From positions 8,871,001 through 8,935,000 of the forward strand of contig BRXU01000002.1 of assembly GCA_030267565.1 (NCBI GenBank): a DNA stretch of 64,000 bases, written 5' to 3'. A model generated the notes under the pieces. It worked only from the letters and a program-made list of their open reading frames with translations, made no database searches and was not told the DNA's origin. The position numbers and the translations under genes were made by a program. Source of the stretch: Pleodorina starrii (taxonomy: Eukaryota > Chlorophyta > Chlorophyceae > Chlamydomonadales > Volvocaceae). Positions within the stretch are counted from its first letter, which is position 1. The number at the start of each line of letters is the position of its first letter. Below are positions 9,001 through 34,843 of the stretch, in pieces.

Positions 9001-10121
9001 AAATGCCTTGGGACAGTGTGTCCATGGATTTCGTTGTGGGACTTCCGAAGACGAAACGGCATTTTGATGCGATCCTCGTCTTTGTCGATCGCCTCACAAA
9101 AATGGTACATTTAGCTCCGTGCCGTACGACCGCAACCGCGATACAAACTGCGGATTTGATGTTCCATAACGTGGTACGACTTCATGGAATGCCGAAAACG
9201 ATTATTTCCGACCGCGATCCACGATTCAAAGGGCATTTCCTGCCTGCGTTGTTGAAACGCGCTGGTGCGAAGCAACATACCAGTACGGCTTTTCACCCCG
9301 AATCCGATGGACAGACGGAGCGAATTAATCGCGTTCTCGGCGACATGCTACGACACTATGCGACGCATGATCCGCACGAATGGGATCAGCATCTCGACGC
9401 TGCTGAGTTCTCGATTAACAATCTGAAAAATCGAACAACGGGACATTCCCCCTTCTTCTTGAACTACGGTTTCCACCCTCGAACTCCTTTGCAGTTGGAA
9501 CTGGGTGATGCCGTTCCCGTCGCGAAAGATTACGTTGATACACTACACGATCGGTTGAAACTTGCGAAACGATTTTACGAAGCTGCTCAAGATCGCGCTT
9601 TGGTACAGGAGAGTCGAAACCGTCGAAAAATCACTCTCTCTGTTGGACAACAAGTCCTGTTGAGCACTCGAAACCTTTCTTTGCAAGCAGGAACACGAAA
9701 ATTGATGCCGAAATTCATTGGACCTTTTACGATCACAGAACGCATCAATCCCGTTGCGTTTCGACTGAAGTTGCCTCCTGAATATCGATTCCATGATGTC
9801 TTCCATGTGTCTCTGCTACGTCCTTATCGAACTGATGTGTCGAATGGACCTACGAATCCACCTCCGCCTTTGGAAATAGATGGTGAAACTTCCCGACCCG
9901 TTTGGGTTATTTCGAAAATTGTGAAACACGAAGAACGGAAGTTACGCCGACGGACTTTGTATCGTTTCCTGGTACAGTGGCAAGGCTACGGTGACGAACA
10001 CAACACGTGGCTTGATTCGAAGGACGTTCCAGACGAATTGGTGAACGAATATTGGAAAACTCGCCCGGAACACAGCGCGGACGCTGGTTCCTCGGGGGAG
10101 GAGGCAGCTGTTGTAGCGTGA
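6081..10121 (+). CDS. pol: Pol polyprotein of element 2 (Dam-like domain, protease, RT, RNase H, integrase, chromodomain)
   Basis: The frame is open from the codon after the gag TAG; the first ATG is at 6159 and a TTG lies at 6099. Residues counted from 6099: a domain at about 35-115 with [16 protein letters not shown] and HYRTCK...ACILVP, resembling phage Dam-type adenine methyltransferases; retropepsin with DTGAT at 191; reverse transcriptase with YLDD at 569-572; RNase H with SDAS near 719 and TDHH; integrase zinc finger (H907, CDTC near 944); and a D977-D1038-E1074 catalytic triad with D-x35-E spacing. A chromodomain at about 1267-1325 ([13 protein letters not shown]) would target chromatin. 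The domain order is normal Ty3/gypsy, and every key residue named above is present. Expression probably needs read-through of the TAG or internal initiation. Confidence 0.95.
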   Translation, partial: GVAQSFLCGGRTGSNVSKLAPDYDSRMIDLDLIAQLEERIGRTFTLDAAANDDGSNSICKVFASPTRSFLTFDCSGHTIWMNPPVHLLASFLRHYRTCKAFDPSISACILVPADLRNVRSLLHGMTRLMTLPEGTQLYKSKRLDFPDPTRETTSHELWWDPPKSQPVEPKCAVTDGNAQLNLFAGRLGATVVRVLPDTGATHCFISQTLATKLGLRLLPTPFAPVRLADQSTSPILGECRARLRLDRFGTDVRLLVLPSMTVSADVILGSNFLSRFDARLRPARGELTLQRPNGGQFVLRALQAPPIPTDDPIPIETNFLEKAPKRTSVVSAERALRDLCESPGSRGLLVVVRPLDSQTASFPSPVPQVNSLEPEINLPPDIEANRELSTILHDYADVFAPITGLPPDRGVHHTIPLEPDAQPVFRPQYRLSLLEKEEVEKQVKELLAKGMIQPSTSPYGAPILFVTKKTGELRMCIDYRALNRITIKNRYPLPRIDDTLDRLSGARLFTALDLASGYHQLRIHPDDVPKTAFNTPLGHFEWLVLPFGLSNAPATFQATMNRIFAPYMHRFVTVYLDDILIYSKTPEEHAHHLRLVLETLRKHDLKAKLSKCEFWRSEVKYLGHVVCADGIRMDPKKVEAIRTWPLPKDLSELRAFVGLANYFRRFIRNFASLAAPLTDLFSNSRLPGQWPPQALAAFESIKNRLSTDVLLSYPDFERPFEVVSDASLNGTGAVLLQDGRPVAFTSRKFSPAERNYATGEQELLGVVNALREWRCYLQSNIPFTLVTDHHPLTYLKTQTHISRRQARWIEFLEQFNFDWVYRPGKLNVVADALSRHPNLATILCAVEPSSDSPLLTRLAEATQRDAYFQNPKNTRSLITHPGGFYVLEEEENQWRIVVPNDPALKHEIIARAHADTLSGHPGRDRTIELVQRNFWWPTLRADVTDFVAKCDTCQRTKPASGLPFGELRPLPIPEMPWDSVSMDFVVGLPKTKRHFDAILVFVDRLTKMVHLAPCRTTATAIQTADLMFHNVVRLHGMPKTIISDRDPRFKGHFLPALLKRAGAKQHTSTAFHPESDGQTERINRVLGDMLRHYATHDPHEWDQHLDAAEFSINNLKNRTTGHSPFFLNYGFHPRTPLQLELGDAVPVAKDYVDTLHDRLKLAKRFYEAAQDRALVQESRNRRKITLSVGQQVLLSTRNLSLQAGTRKLMPKFIGPFTITERINPVAFRLKLPPEYRFHDVFHVSLLRPYRTDVSNGPTNPPPPLEIDGETSRPVWVISKIVKHEERKLRRRTLYRFLVQWQGYGDEHNTWLDSKDVPDELVNEYWKTRPEHSADAGSSGEEAAVVA
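10093..10107 (+). promoter_or_regulatory. Polypurine tract of element 2
   Basis: CGGGGGAGGAGGCAG lies immediately before the 3' LTR. It is purine-rich and in the position needed for plus-strand priming. Confidence 0.6.
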
Positions 10122-10390
10122 TGGCTACACAGTACTTATACGAATTATTGAATATGATTATGATTATCGAATTACCGATAACAGAACTTTCCGAATAGTA
10201 TAGAATATCTCTTGAACGAGTATTCTAGAATCTGTACGACAATCACGAATCTCGAAGCCGTCTTTGCTCACAGAAAGAACGATGACTGAACGTTAAGTTC
10301 TGATTCGATTCTGAGCACGGTAGTAAATACCGTGGCCGGGGCAGTGCCGGCCTGAGACAAAGGTATTTACCTACGTATCTCACTACAACA
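10109..10390 (+). repeat. 3' LTR of element 2
   Basis: Identical copy of the 5' LTR. The pol stop codon (10119-10121) lies 11 bases inside it, so the last pol residues (VVA) are encoded by the LTR. Confidence 0.95.
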
Positions 10391-10395
10391 CAGTA
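10391..10395. repeat. Target-site duplication CAGTA (right copy)
   Basis: Second CAGTA, immediately after the 3' LTR. The original LTR sequence of element 1 continues to its right. Confidence 0.9.
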
Positions 10396-10641
10396 TCTCC
10401 AGAGTAACTCCAATCGGAACAGACAGAACAGCTGCCAAGGACCAGTTGTCCTCAACTGTACACAGCAGATACAGTTCCCGTCTGTAACACAGCGTTACAG
10501 ACCCAGCAGATAACCGATTACGAACCCAGTCAGACGGGACGTATTCAGTTGACAGTTAGTGACAGAGAGGTAACAGACAGATGTATAGGAATTCAGCAGA
10601 ATATTCCTAAGTCCAGAACACGCCAGATGCGTGATACAACA
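10396..10641 (-). repeat. Element 1 5' LTR, outer part
   Basis: This resumes the interrupted LTR after the second CAGTA (10391-10395). It ends with TGTTGTATCACGC read on the minus strand from 10641. Joined to 4022-4156 it gives an LTR of about 381 bp with TG...CA ends. Beyond 10641 the sequence changes to a non-LTR remnant. Confidence 0.65.
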
Positions 10642-10649
10642 TCACATCA

Positions 10650-10935
10650 TGTTACTTAAGCCAATGCGCTCGCGGGAAGAGTTGCACAGCGCAGTGCCGA
10701 GACGGAGCGTGATGCTATACGTGGGGCGGATTGCTGAAGCTGCATGCATTTCGGATATAAAGCTCTGGCTGTCTAATAACAGCAGGACTGTCAGGACACT
10801 CTCACACTTCACACCCTCGCCGCCCTAGCACACAACTTAATAACCCGTACGGATTGAACGGGGCCCCGCCCTTTTTCCGGCTTCAAGGAAGCCGACACCA
10901 ACCCCTTGTTATTTATTATTATTGTTATTATTATT
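10650..10935 (+). mobile_element. Non-LTR retrotransposon 3' fragment (copy 1)
   Basis: About 250 bp from CCAATGCGCTCGC to GCCGACACCAACCCC is closely similar to 20778-21016. It ends in an (ATT)-rich tail (TTATTTATTATTATTG), as expected of a non-LTR element 3' end. The second copy is open in one frame (LHPYGLNGAPPFFRLQGSR), so the unit may be the end of a reverse-transcriptase ORF. It abuts the outer edge of the element 1 LTR. Confidence 0.5.
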
Positions 10936-11742
<807 letters not shown>

Positions 11743-12017
11743 TGCTACTGCGTGCGGTCGTAGCGACAAAGTACATGGCACGGCCCTACACGGATGGAGC
11801 TAGTAGCCAAAACGACGGGTTCAAGGCTTGAAGGGCACTCGTTGTATTAAGGACAAATATATATTGTGATAACCTACGCACATCATACGCCCTGTATTGA
11901 CAATAGTGATGTTGGGGCTCAATCCTTTCCCTGCTGTTTCCCCGGCGGTGACCCTGTATGTGTCGTGTCTTGACGTCAAATTGTCATGGCTTGCCTCAAT
12001 CCCGCGCACGCACGCAG
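11743..12017. other. No gene seen; upstream flank or intron of the WD40-channel gene
   Basis: No ORF with domain content or clear promoter lies here. It ends in CACGCACGCAG, a plausible splice acceptor for the first visible exon, so it is probably intron. The first coding exons of the gene are not visible. Confidence 0.4.
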
Positions 12018-25759
<13,742 letters not shown>

Positions 25760-25800
25760 GAACAAAAAATGCAGCTAGCGCGCGGGGCAAGCGTTTTTGG

Positions 25801-25805
25801 TGTAA
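25801..25805 (+). terminator. Poly(A) signal TGTAA of the channel gene
   Basis: TGTAA, the usual poly(A) signal in Chlamydomonas and Volvox, lies 42 bases after the stop codon. Confidence 0.5.
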
Positions 25806-26651
25806 GCTATCTGTGGTTGGGCTGCTGCGGTGGCCTCGGGGGTCCTTCCGGGATGATGCAATTGTTTGCCAATTGATGAAAGGGGGGACATTCTGGATGC
25901 GTGGTTACCCAGCGAACAAAGGAGAGACACGCAGAGCAGACTATGGCTAGCTGATTATCGATGAAGTGTGATGTCATAAAGCGAGTGCATGGTTTGGTGG
26001 ATGGCGGGCAACTTTTCATCGCGCCTTGCTGCTGTCCGGGTTATTGTTGTTTTCCTTGCAATGTGGCGTTGTTTTAAGCCCTTTTAACAGCCTCGGTGAT
26101 GTTTACTTCAGTGTGAGCCTAGCCGATGTTGGGCCAATGAGGGCGCACGGGGATTGTGCAATTTTGCGCAGTGGGAACGGTGGGGTGTATGGAGGGAAGT
26201 ACCTCTCGATAGGACGAGGTGGGTTAGGGCATGATGAGGGTTAGTTGGCCGCTTCTTTGGTGCCCGTGCATGGGAATCACACACACGGCGAACGAGTGGC
26301 GAACGGGAACCGTACAGATGGAGGGAAATAAGAACGGCCCGGGGCGAGGGAACGCAACGCAGTTACCTGGGATATTACCCGAGGAGGATGGGGTGGAGGG
26401 TTCCACGCATCCTCATCAGCGCCACCAGTTTTGAGCTTGCAGGATGGCGCCAGAAACGACCGGTTGGCGATGCTACCCATCGGGCAGCGTGTTTCACGGG
26501 TAACGTCCTAGCTAGGTGTGAAGCGTTGTATCTGGGATGTGGTTGTTCCGGCCTCTGTGTCTTCCATTGAGCATGCCACTCGGGGACAATGGTAAGGTCC
26601 TCATAATGAAGTGTAGTGAAGTGGCCCCAGGTTCGTCGGTGCAATAGGGTC
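25806..26651. other. Intergenic spacer before the satellite, no gene seen
   Basis: Between the channel gene's poly(A) signal and the first satellite base I see no ORF with domain content, tRNA or clear repeat. The left edge of the satellite falls at GGTCACATCCAACC (26652). Confidence 0.5.
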
Positions 26652-26929
26652 GGTCACATCCAACCACGGCCACAGCAGACAACCTTTACACCTCCACTGC
26701 TAGCAGGACAAAGGTTAGGGGGGGTAGACAAATCACCCACCCGCATACCCTACCACGCACCAAGCCAGGCAGACGGTGCCTCAGCAGTCTCCGTTGGCTT
26801 TTAGTAGCATGAGAGGATATCTCAGTACGTTCTATCCTGGAATTATATTAGATAACACGGACTACTCTGTACACATTCGGTGACCAAGCGCAGGCAAGCT
26901 GCTGCAAGTATGGACACCAAACCATTTGT

Positions 26930-27001
26930 TGCCCCGTTTGAGGATTGAACTCAAGACCTTTCCCTTACGAAGGGAACGCTCAACCACTAAGCTAACGAGG
27001 C
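26930..27001 (-). tRNA. tRNA-Thr(CGT), array copy 1
   Basis: The minus strand folds as a full 72-nt cloverleaf. Acceptor GCCTCGT/ACGGGGC has one G-U pair. D-arm GCTT...GAGC. Anticodon arm TTCCC-TTCGTAA-GGGAA, anticodon CGT (Thr, codon ACG). T-arm TTGAG-TTCAATC-CTCAA, discriminator A. The A box TAGCTTAGTGG and B box AGTTCAATCC fit Pol III consensus. The variable and T-arm part (AGGTCTTGAGTTC) resembles plant tRNA-Thr. D-loop form GGTTGAG. No intron, no encoded CCA, and no T4 terminator within about 300 nt. Confidence 0.9.
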
Positions 27002-27582
27002 TCGCCCACCAGTATTCGTGCCCTTCACACTCAGTTTCCCACTCTCTCAAACCCACACAGGCCTCAAATGTAGCAAGTCTCTAAGGCGAACACTTCGATC
27101 AATGCGCACACAGAACCTAACCTTGCCACGGCCGAATCCCCAACCATGACGGGCGGGCCCATGCGGCCAGAGTCTCAACCCAGCAGAAAAGCTCAACTTG
27201 GGCAGCGAGCACCAAAGTTATAAATAGGGATAACGATCCCCCTGAATGACGACCGAAGCTCGAAAACACAACTGCACGCAGGCAGCTCGTGGATTTCGTT
27301 GGTGGTCACATCCAACCACGGCCACAGCAGACAACCTTTACACCTCCACTGCTAGCAGGACAAAGGTTAGGGGGGGGTAGACAAATCACCCACCCGCATA
27401 CCCTACCACGCACCAAGCCAGGCAGACGGTGCCTCAGCAGTCTCCATTGGCTTTTAGTAGCATGAGAGGATATCTCAGTACGTTCTATCCTGCAATTATA
27501 TTAGATAACACGGACTACTCAGTGCGCATTCGGTGACCAAGCGCAGGCAAGCTGCTGCAAGTATGGACACCAAACCATTTAT

Positions 27583-27654
27583 TGCCCCGTTTGAGGATTG
27601 AACTCAAGACCTTTCCCTTACGAAGGGAACGCTCAACCACTAAGCTAACGAGGC
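27583..27654 (-). tRNA. tRNA-Thr(CGT), array copy 2
   Basis: Fully paired cloverleaf, D-loop form GGTTGAG. Confidence 0.9.
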
Positions 27655-28235
27655 TCGCCCACCAGTATTCGTGCCCTTCACACTCAGTTTCCCACTCTCT
27701 CAAACCCACACAGGCCTCAAATGTAGCAAGTCTCTAAGGCGAACACTTCGATCAATGCGCACACAGAACCTAACCTTGCCACGGCCGAATCCCCAACCAT
27801 GACGGGCGGGCCCATGCGGCCAGAGTCTCAACCCAGCAGAAAAGCTCAACTTGGGCAGCGAGCACCAAAGTTATAAATAGGGATAACGATCCCCCTGAAT
27901 GACGACCGAAGCTCGAAAACACAACTGCACGCAGGCAGCTCGTGGATTTCGTTGGTGGTCACATCCAACCACGGCCACAGCAGACAACCTTTACACCTCC
28001 ACTGCTAGCAGGACAAAGGTTAGGGGGGGGTAGACAAATCACCCACCCGCATACCCTACCACGCACCCAGCCAGGCAGACGGTGCCTCAGCAGTCTCCAT
28101 TGGCTTTTAGTAGCATGAGAGGATATCTCAGTACGTTCTATCCTGGAATTATATTAGATAACACGGACTACTCTGTGCGCATTCGGTGACCAAGCGCAGG
28201 CAAGCTGCTGCAAGTATGGACACCAAACCATTTGT

Positions 28236-28307
28236 TGCCCCGTTTGAGGATTGAACTCAAGACCTTTCCCTTACGAAGGGAACGCTCTACCACTAAGCTA
28301 ACGAGGC
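28236..28307 (-). tRNA. tRNA-Thr(CGT), array copy 3
   Basis: Fully paired cloverleaf, D-loop form GGTAGAG, the commoner and more canonical type. Confidence 0.9.
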
Positions 28308-28887
28308 TCGCCCACCAGTATTCGTGCCCTTCACACTCAGATTCCAACTCTCTCAAACCCACACAGGCCTCAAATGTAGCAAGTCTCTAAGGCGAACACT
28401 TCGATCAATGCGCACACAGAACCTAACCTTGCCACGGCCGAATCCCCAACCATGACGGGCGGGCCCATGCGGCCAGAGTCTCAACCCAGCAGAAAAGCTC
28501 AACTTGGGCAGCGAGCACCAAAGTTATAAATAGGGATAACGATCCCCCTGAATGACGACCGAAGCTCGAAAACACAACTGCACGCAGGCAGCTCGTGGAT
28601 TTCGTTGGTGGTCACATCCAACCACGGCCACAGCAGACAACCTTTACACCTCCACTGCTAGCAGGACAAAGGTTAGGGGGGGTAGACAAATCACCCACCC
28701 GCATACCCTACCACGCACCAAGCCAGGCAGACGGTGCCTCAGCAGTCTCCATTGGCTTTTAGTAGCATGAGAGGATATCTCAGTACGTTCTATCCTGTAA
28801 TTATATTAGATAACACGGACTACTCAGTGCGCATTCGGTGACCAAGCGCAGGCAAGCTGCTGCAAGTATGGACACCAAACCATTTAT

Positions 28888-28959
28888 TGCCCCGTTTGAG
28901 GATTGAACTCAAGACCTTTCCCTTACGAAGGGAACGCTCTACCACTAGGCTAACGAGGC
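28888..28959 (-). tRNA. tRNA-Thr(CGT), array copy 4
   Basis: D-arm reads GCCT instead of GCTT, giving a C-A mismatch at 12-23. The A box still fits consensus. Otherwise intact. Confidence 0.8.
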
Positions 28960-29540
28960 TCGCCCACCAGTATTCGTGCCCTTCACACTCAGTTTCCCAC
29001 TCTCTCAAACCCACACAGGCCTCAAATGTAGCAAGTCTCTAAGGCGAACACTTCGATCAATGCGCACACAGAACCTAACCTTGCCACGGCCGAATCCCCA
29101 ACCATGACGGGCGGGCCCATGCGGCCAGAGTCTCAACCCAGCAGAAAAGCTCAACTTGGGCAGCGAGCACCAAAGTTATAAATAGGGATAACGATCCCCC
29201 TGAATGACGACCGAAGCTCGAAAACACAACTGCACGCAGGCAGCTCGTGGATTTCGTTGGTGGTCACATCCAACCACGGCCACAGCAGACAACCTTTACA
29301 CCTCCACTGCTAGCAGGACAAAGGTTAGGGGGGGGTAGACAAATCACCCACCCGCATACCCTACCACGCACCCAGCCAGGCAGACGGTGCCTCAGCAGTC
29401 TCCATTGGCTTTTAGTAGCATGAGAGGATATCTCAGTACGTTCTATCCTGGAATTATATTAGATAACACGGACTACTCTGTGCGCATTCGGTGACCAAGC
29501 GCAGGCAAGCTGCTGCAAGTATGGACACCAAACCATTTGT

Positions 29541-29612
29541 TGCCCCGTTTGAGGATTGAACTCAAGACCTTTCCCTTACGAAGGGAACGCTCTACCACTA
29601 AGCTAACGAGGC
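29541..29612 (-). tRNA. tRNA-Thr(CGT), array copy 5
   Basis: Fully paired cloverleaf, GGTAGAG form. Confidence 0.9.
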
Positions 29613-30192
29613 TCGCCCACCAGTATTCGTGCCCTTCACACTCAGATTCCAACTCTCTCAAACCCACACAGGCCTCAAATGTAGCAAGTCTCTAAGGCGA
29701 ACACTTCGATCAATGCGCACACAGAACCTAACCTTGCCACGGCCGAATCCCCAACCATGACGGGCGGGCCCATGCGGCCAGAGTCTCAACCCAGCAGAAA
29801 AGCTCAACTTGGGCAGCGAGCACCAAAGTTATAAATAGGGATAACGATCCCCCTGAATGACGACCGAAGCTCGAAAACACAACTGCACGCAGGCAGCTCG
29901 TGGATTTCGTTGGTGGTCACATCCAACCACGGCCACAGCAGACAACCTTTACACCTCCACTGCTGGCAGGACAAAGGTTAGGGGGGGTAGACAAATCACC
30001 CACCCGCATACCCTACCACGCACCCAGCCAGGCAGACGGTGCCTCAGCAGCCTCCATTGGCTTTTAGTAGCATGAGAGGATATCTCAGTACGTTCTATCC
30101 TGCAATTATATTAGATAACACGGACTACTCTGTGAGCATTCGGTGACCAAGCGCAGGCAAGCTGCTGCAAGTATGGACACCAAACCATTTGT

Positions 30193-30264
30193 TGCCCCGT
30201 TTGAGGATTGAACTCAAGACCTTTCCCTTACGAAGGGAACGCTCTACCACTAAGCTAACGAGGC
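30193..30264 (-). tRNA. tRNA-Thr(CGT), array copy 6
   Basis: Fully paired cloverleaf, GGTAGAG form. Confidence 0.9.
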
Positions 30265-30849
30265 TCGCCCACCAGTAGTCGTGCCCTTCACACTCAGATT
30301 CCAACTCTCTCAAACCCACACAGGCCTCAAATGTAGCAAGTCTCTAAGGCGAACACTTCGATCAATGCGCACACAGAACCTAACCTTGCCACGGCCGAAT
30401 CCCCAACCATGACGGGCGGGCCCATGCGGCCAGAGTCTCAACCCAGCAGAAAAGCTCAACTTGGGCAGCGAGCACCAAAGTTATAAATAGGGATAACGAT
30501 CCCCCTGAATGACGACCGAAGCTCGAAAACACAACTGCACGCAGGCAGCTCGTGGATTTCGTTGGTGGTCACATCCAACCACGGCCACAGCAGACAACCT
30601 TTACACCTCCACTGCTAGCAGGACAAAGGTTAGGGGGGGGTAGACAAATCACCCACCCGCATACCCTACCACGCACCAAGCCAGGCAGACGGTGCCTCAG
30701 CAGTCTCCATTGGCTTTTAGTAGCATGAGAGGATATCTCAGTACGTTCTATCCTGGAATTATATTAGATAACACGGACTACTCTGTGCGCATTCGGTGAC
30801 CATCCAAGCGCAGGCAAGCTGCTGCAAGTATGGACACCAAACCATTTAT

Positions 30850-30921
30850 TGCCCCGTTTGAGGATTGAACTCAAGACCTTTCCCTTACGAAGGGAACGCT
30901 CAACCACTAAGCTAACGAGGC
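30850..30921 (-). tRNA. tRNA-Thr(CGT), array copy 7
   Basis: Fully paired cloverleaf, GGTTGAG form. The unit carries the 4-bp ATCC insertion in its 3' flank. Confidence 0.9.
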
Positions 30922-31502
30922 TCGCCCACCAGTATTCGTGCCCTTCACACTCAGTTTCCCACTCTCTCAAACCCACACAGGCCTCAAATGTAGCAAGTCT
31001 CTAAGGCGAACACTTCGATCAATGCGCACACAGAACCTAACCTTGCCACGGCCGAATCCCCAACCATGACGGGCGGGCCCATGCGGCCAGAGTCTCAACC
31101 CAGCAGAAAAGCTCAACTTGGGCAGCGAGCACCAAAGTTATAAATAGGGATAACGATCCCCCTGAATGACGACCGAAGCTCGAAAACACAACTGCACGCA
31201 GGCAGCTCGTGGATTTCGTTGGTGGTCACATCCAACCACGGCCACAGCAGACAACCTTTACACCTCCACTGCTAGCAGGACAAAGGTTAGGGGGGGGTAG
31301 ACAAATCACCCACCCGCATACCCTACCACGCACCCAGCCAGGCAGACGGTGCCTCAGCAGTCTCCATTGGCTTTTAGTAGCATGAGAGGATATCTCAGTA
31401 CGTTCTATCCTGGAATTATATTAGATAACACGGACTACTCTGTGCGCATTCGGTGACCAAGTGCAGGCAAGCTGCTGCAAGTATGGACACCAAACCATTT
31501 GT

Positions 31503-31574
31503 TGCCCCGTTTGAGGATTGAACTCAAGACCTTTCCCTTACGAAGGGAACGCTCTACCACTAAGCTAACGAGGC
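31503..31574 (-). tRNA. tRNA-Thr(CGT), array copy 8
   Basis: Fully paired cloverleaf, GGTAGAG form. Confidence 0.9.
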
Positions 31575-32159
31575 TCGCCCACCAGTATTCGTGCCCTTCA
31601 CACTCAGATTCCAACTCTCTCAAACCCACACAGGCCTCAAATGTAGCAAGTCTCTAAGGCGAACACTTCGATCAATGCGCACACAGAACCTAACCTTGCC
31701 ACGGCCGAATCCCCAACCATGACGGGCGGGCCCATGCGGCCAGAGTCTCAACCCAGCAGAAAAGCTCAACTTGGGCAGCGAGCACCAAAGTTATAAATAG
31801 GGATAACGATCCCCCTGAATGACGACCGAAGCTCGAAAACACAACTGCACGCAGGCAGCTCGTGGATTTCGTTGGTGGTCACATCCAACCACGGCCACAG
31901 CAGACAACCTTTACACCTCCACTGCTAGCAGGACAAAGGTTAGGGGGGGGTAGACAAATCACCCACCCGCATACCCTACCACGCACCCAGCCAGGCAGAC
32001 GGTGCCTCAGCAGTCTCCATTGGCTTTTAGTAGCATGAGAGGATATCTCAGTACGTTCTATCCTGGAATTATATTAGATAACACGGACTACTCTGTGCGC
32101 ATTCGGTGACCATCCAAGCGCAGGCAAGCTGCTGCAAGTATGGACACCAAACCATTTAT

Positions 32160-32231
32160 TGCCCCGTTTGAGGATTGAACTCAAGACCTTTCCCTTACGA
32201 AGGGAACGCTCAACCACTAAGCTAACGAGGC
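32160..32231 (-). tRNA. tRNA-Thr(CGT), array copy 9
   Basis: Fully paired cloverleaf, GGTTGAG form, ATCC insertion in the 3' flank as in copy 7. Confidence 0.9.
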
Positions 32232-32812
32232 TCGCCCACCAGTATTCGTGCCCTTCACACTCAGTTTCCCACTCTCTCAAACCCACACAGGCCTCAAATG
32301 TAGCAAGTCTCTAAGGCGAACACTTCGATCAATGCGCACACAGAACCTAACCTTGCCACGGCCGAATCCCCAACCATGACGGGCGGGCCCATGCGGCCAG
32401 AGTCTCAACCCAGCAGAAAAGCTCAACTTGGGCAGCGAGCACCAAAGTTATAAATAGGGATAACGATCCCCCTGAATGACGACCGAAGCTCGAAAACACA
32501 ACTGCACGCAGGCAGCTCGTGGATTTCGTTGGTGGTCACATCCAACCACGGCCACAGCAGACAACCTTTACACCTCCACTGCTAGCAGGACAAAGGTTAG
32601 GGGGGGGTAGACAAATCACCCACCCGCATACCCTACCACGCACCCAGCCAGGCAGACGGTGCCTCAGCAGTCTCCATTGGCTTTTAGTAGCATGAGAGGA
32701 TATCTCAGTACGTTCTATCCTGGAATTATATTAGATAACACGGACTACTCTGTGCGCATTCGGTGACCAAGCGCAGGCAAGCTGCTGCAAGTATGGACAC
32801 CAAACCATTTGT

Positions 32813-32884
32813 TGCCCCGTTTGAGGATTGAACTCAAGACCTTTCCCTTACGAAGGGAACGCTCTACCACTAAGCTAACGAGGC
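32813..32884 (-). tRNA. tRNA-Thr(CGT), array copy 10
   Basis: Fully paired cloverleaf, GGTAGAG form. Confidence 0.9.
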
Positions 32885-33465
32885 TCGCCCACCAGTATTC
32901 GTGCCCTTCACACTCAGATTCCAACTCTCTCAAACCCACACAGGCCTCAAATGTAGCAAGTCTCTAAGGCGAACACTTCGATCAATGCGCACACAGAACC
33001 TAACCTTGCCACGGCCGAATCCCCAACCATGACGGGCGGGCCCATGCGGCCAGAGTCTCAACCCAGCAGAAAAGCTCAACTTGGGCAGCGAGCACCAAAG
33101 TTATAAATAGGGATAACGATCCCCCTGAATGACGACCGAAGCTCGAAAACACAACTGCACGCAGGCAGCTCGTGGATTTCGTTGGTGGTCACATCCAACC
33201 ACGGCCACAGCAGACAACCTTTACACCTCCACTGCTAGCAGGACAAAGGTTAGGGGGGGGTAGACAAATCACCCACCCGCATACCCTACCACGCACCCAG
33301 CCAGGCAGACGGTGCCTCAGCAGCCTCCATTGGCTTTTAGTAGCATGAGAGGATATCTCAGTACGTTCTATCCTGCAATTATATTAGATAACACGGACTA
33401 CTCTGTGAGCATTCGGTGACCAAGCGCAGGCAAGCTGCTGCAAGTATGGACACCAAACCATTTGT

Positions 33466-33537
33466 TGCCCCGTTTGAGGATTGAACTCAAGACCTTTCCC
33501 TTACGAAGGGAACGCTCTACCACTAAGCTAACGAGGC
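33466..33537 (-). tRNA. tRNA-Thr(CGT), array copy 11
   Basis: Fully paired cloverleaf, GGTAGAG form. Confidence 0.9.
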
Positions 33538-34118
33538 TCGCCCACCAGTATTCGTGCCCTTCACACTCAGATTCCAACTCTCTCAAACCCACACAGGCCT
33601 CAAATGTAGCAAGTCTCTAAGGCGAACACTTCGATCAATGCGCACACAGAACCTAACCTTGCCACGGCCGAATCCCCAACCATGACGGGCGGGCCCATGC
33701 GGCCAGAGTCTCAACCCAGCAGAAAAGCTCAACTTGGGCAGCGAGCACCAAAGTTATAAATAGGGATAACGATCCCCCTGAATGACGACCGAAGCTCGAA
33801 AACACAACTGCACGCAGGCAGCTCGTGGATTTCGTTGGTGGTCACATCCAACCACGGCCACAGCAGACAACCTTTACACCTCCACTGCTAGCAGGACAAA
33901 GGTTAGGGGGGGGTAGACAAATCACCCACCCGCATACCCTACCACGCACCCAGCCAGGCAGACGGTGCCTCAGCAGTCTCCATTGGCTTTTAGTAGCATG
34001 AGAGGATATCTCAGTACGTTCTATCCTGGAATTATATTAGATAACACGGACTACTCTGTGCGCATTCGGTGACCAAGCGCAGGCAAGCTGCTGCAAGTAT
34101 GGACACCAAACCATTTGT

Positions 34119-34190
34119 TGCCCCGTTTGAGGATTGAACTCAAGACCTTTCCCTTACGAAGGGAACGCTCTACCACTAAGCTAACGAGGC
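34119..34190 (-). tRNA. tRNA-Thr(CGT), array copy 12
   Basis: Fully paired cloverleaf, GGTAGAG form. Confidence 0.9.
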
Positions 34191-34771
34191 TCGCCCACCA
34201 GTATTCGTGCCCTTCACACTCAGATTCCAACTCTCTCAAACCCACACAGGCCTCAAATGTAGCAAGTCTCTAAGGCGAACACTTCGATCAATGCGCACAC
34301 AGAACCTAACCTTGCCACGGCCGAATCCCCAACCATGACGGGCGGGCCCATGCGGCCAGAGTCTCAACCCAGCAGAAAAGCTCAACTTGGGCAGCGAGCA
34401 CCAAAGTTATAAATAGGGATAACGATCCCCCTGAATGACGACCGAAGCTCGAAAACACAACTGCACGCAGGCAGCTCGTGGATTTCGTTGGTGGTCACAT
34501 CCAACCACGGCCACAGCAGACAACCTTTACACCTCCACTGCTAGCAGGACAAAGGTTAGGGGGGGGTAGACAAATCACCCACCCGCATACCCTACCACGC
34601 ACCCAGCCAGGCAGACGGTGCCTCAGCAGCCTCCATTGGCTTTTAGTAGCATGAGAGGATATCTCAGTACGTTCTATCCTGCAATTATATTAGATAACAC
34701 GGACTACTCTGTGAGCATTCGGTGACCAAGCGCAGGCAAGCTGCTGCAAGTATGGACACCAAACCATTTGT

Positions 34772-34843
34772 TGCCCCGTTTGAGGATTGAACTCAAGACC
34801 TTTCCCTTACGAAGGGAACGCTCTACCACTAAGCTAACGAGGC
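34772..34843 (-). tRNA. tRNA-Thr(CGT), array copy 13
   Basis: Fully paired cloverleaf, GGTAGAG form. Confidence 0.9.

Larger units (their letters stand above)
4157..10390 (+). mobile_element. Complete chromodomain Ty3/gypsy retrotransposon (element 2)
   Basis: This 6,234-bp element is bounded by 282-bp LTRs that I find identical base for base. Each LTR begins TGTTGTAG and ends CTACAACA, an 8-bp terminal inverted repeat. CAGTA flanks both sides as a 5-bp target duplication. Inside are a PBS, a small ORF, gag, pol (protease, reverse transcriptase, RNase H, integrase, chromodomain) and a polypurine tract. No frameshift or premature stop was found except the single TAG between gag and pol. Identical LTRs mean a very recent insertion, and the element could still be active. 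The chromodomain places it with the chromoviruses. Confidence 0.95.
936..10641 (-). mobile_element. Ty3/gypsy element 1, truncated and split by element 2
   Basis: On the minus strand the order is LTR (outer edge 10641), PBS, gag and pol, ending inside reverse transcriptase at about 936. The 3' part of pol, the integrase and the 3' LTR are absent. Element 2 (4157-10390) sits inside its 5' LTR. That LTR starts TGTTGTATCACGC at 10641 and ends CTTACAACA at 4022. The 282-bp LTR of element 2 has similar ends, but the two elements are clearly diverged. A frameshift in gag and the missing half of pol make it non-autonomous. Confidence 0.85.
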
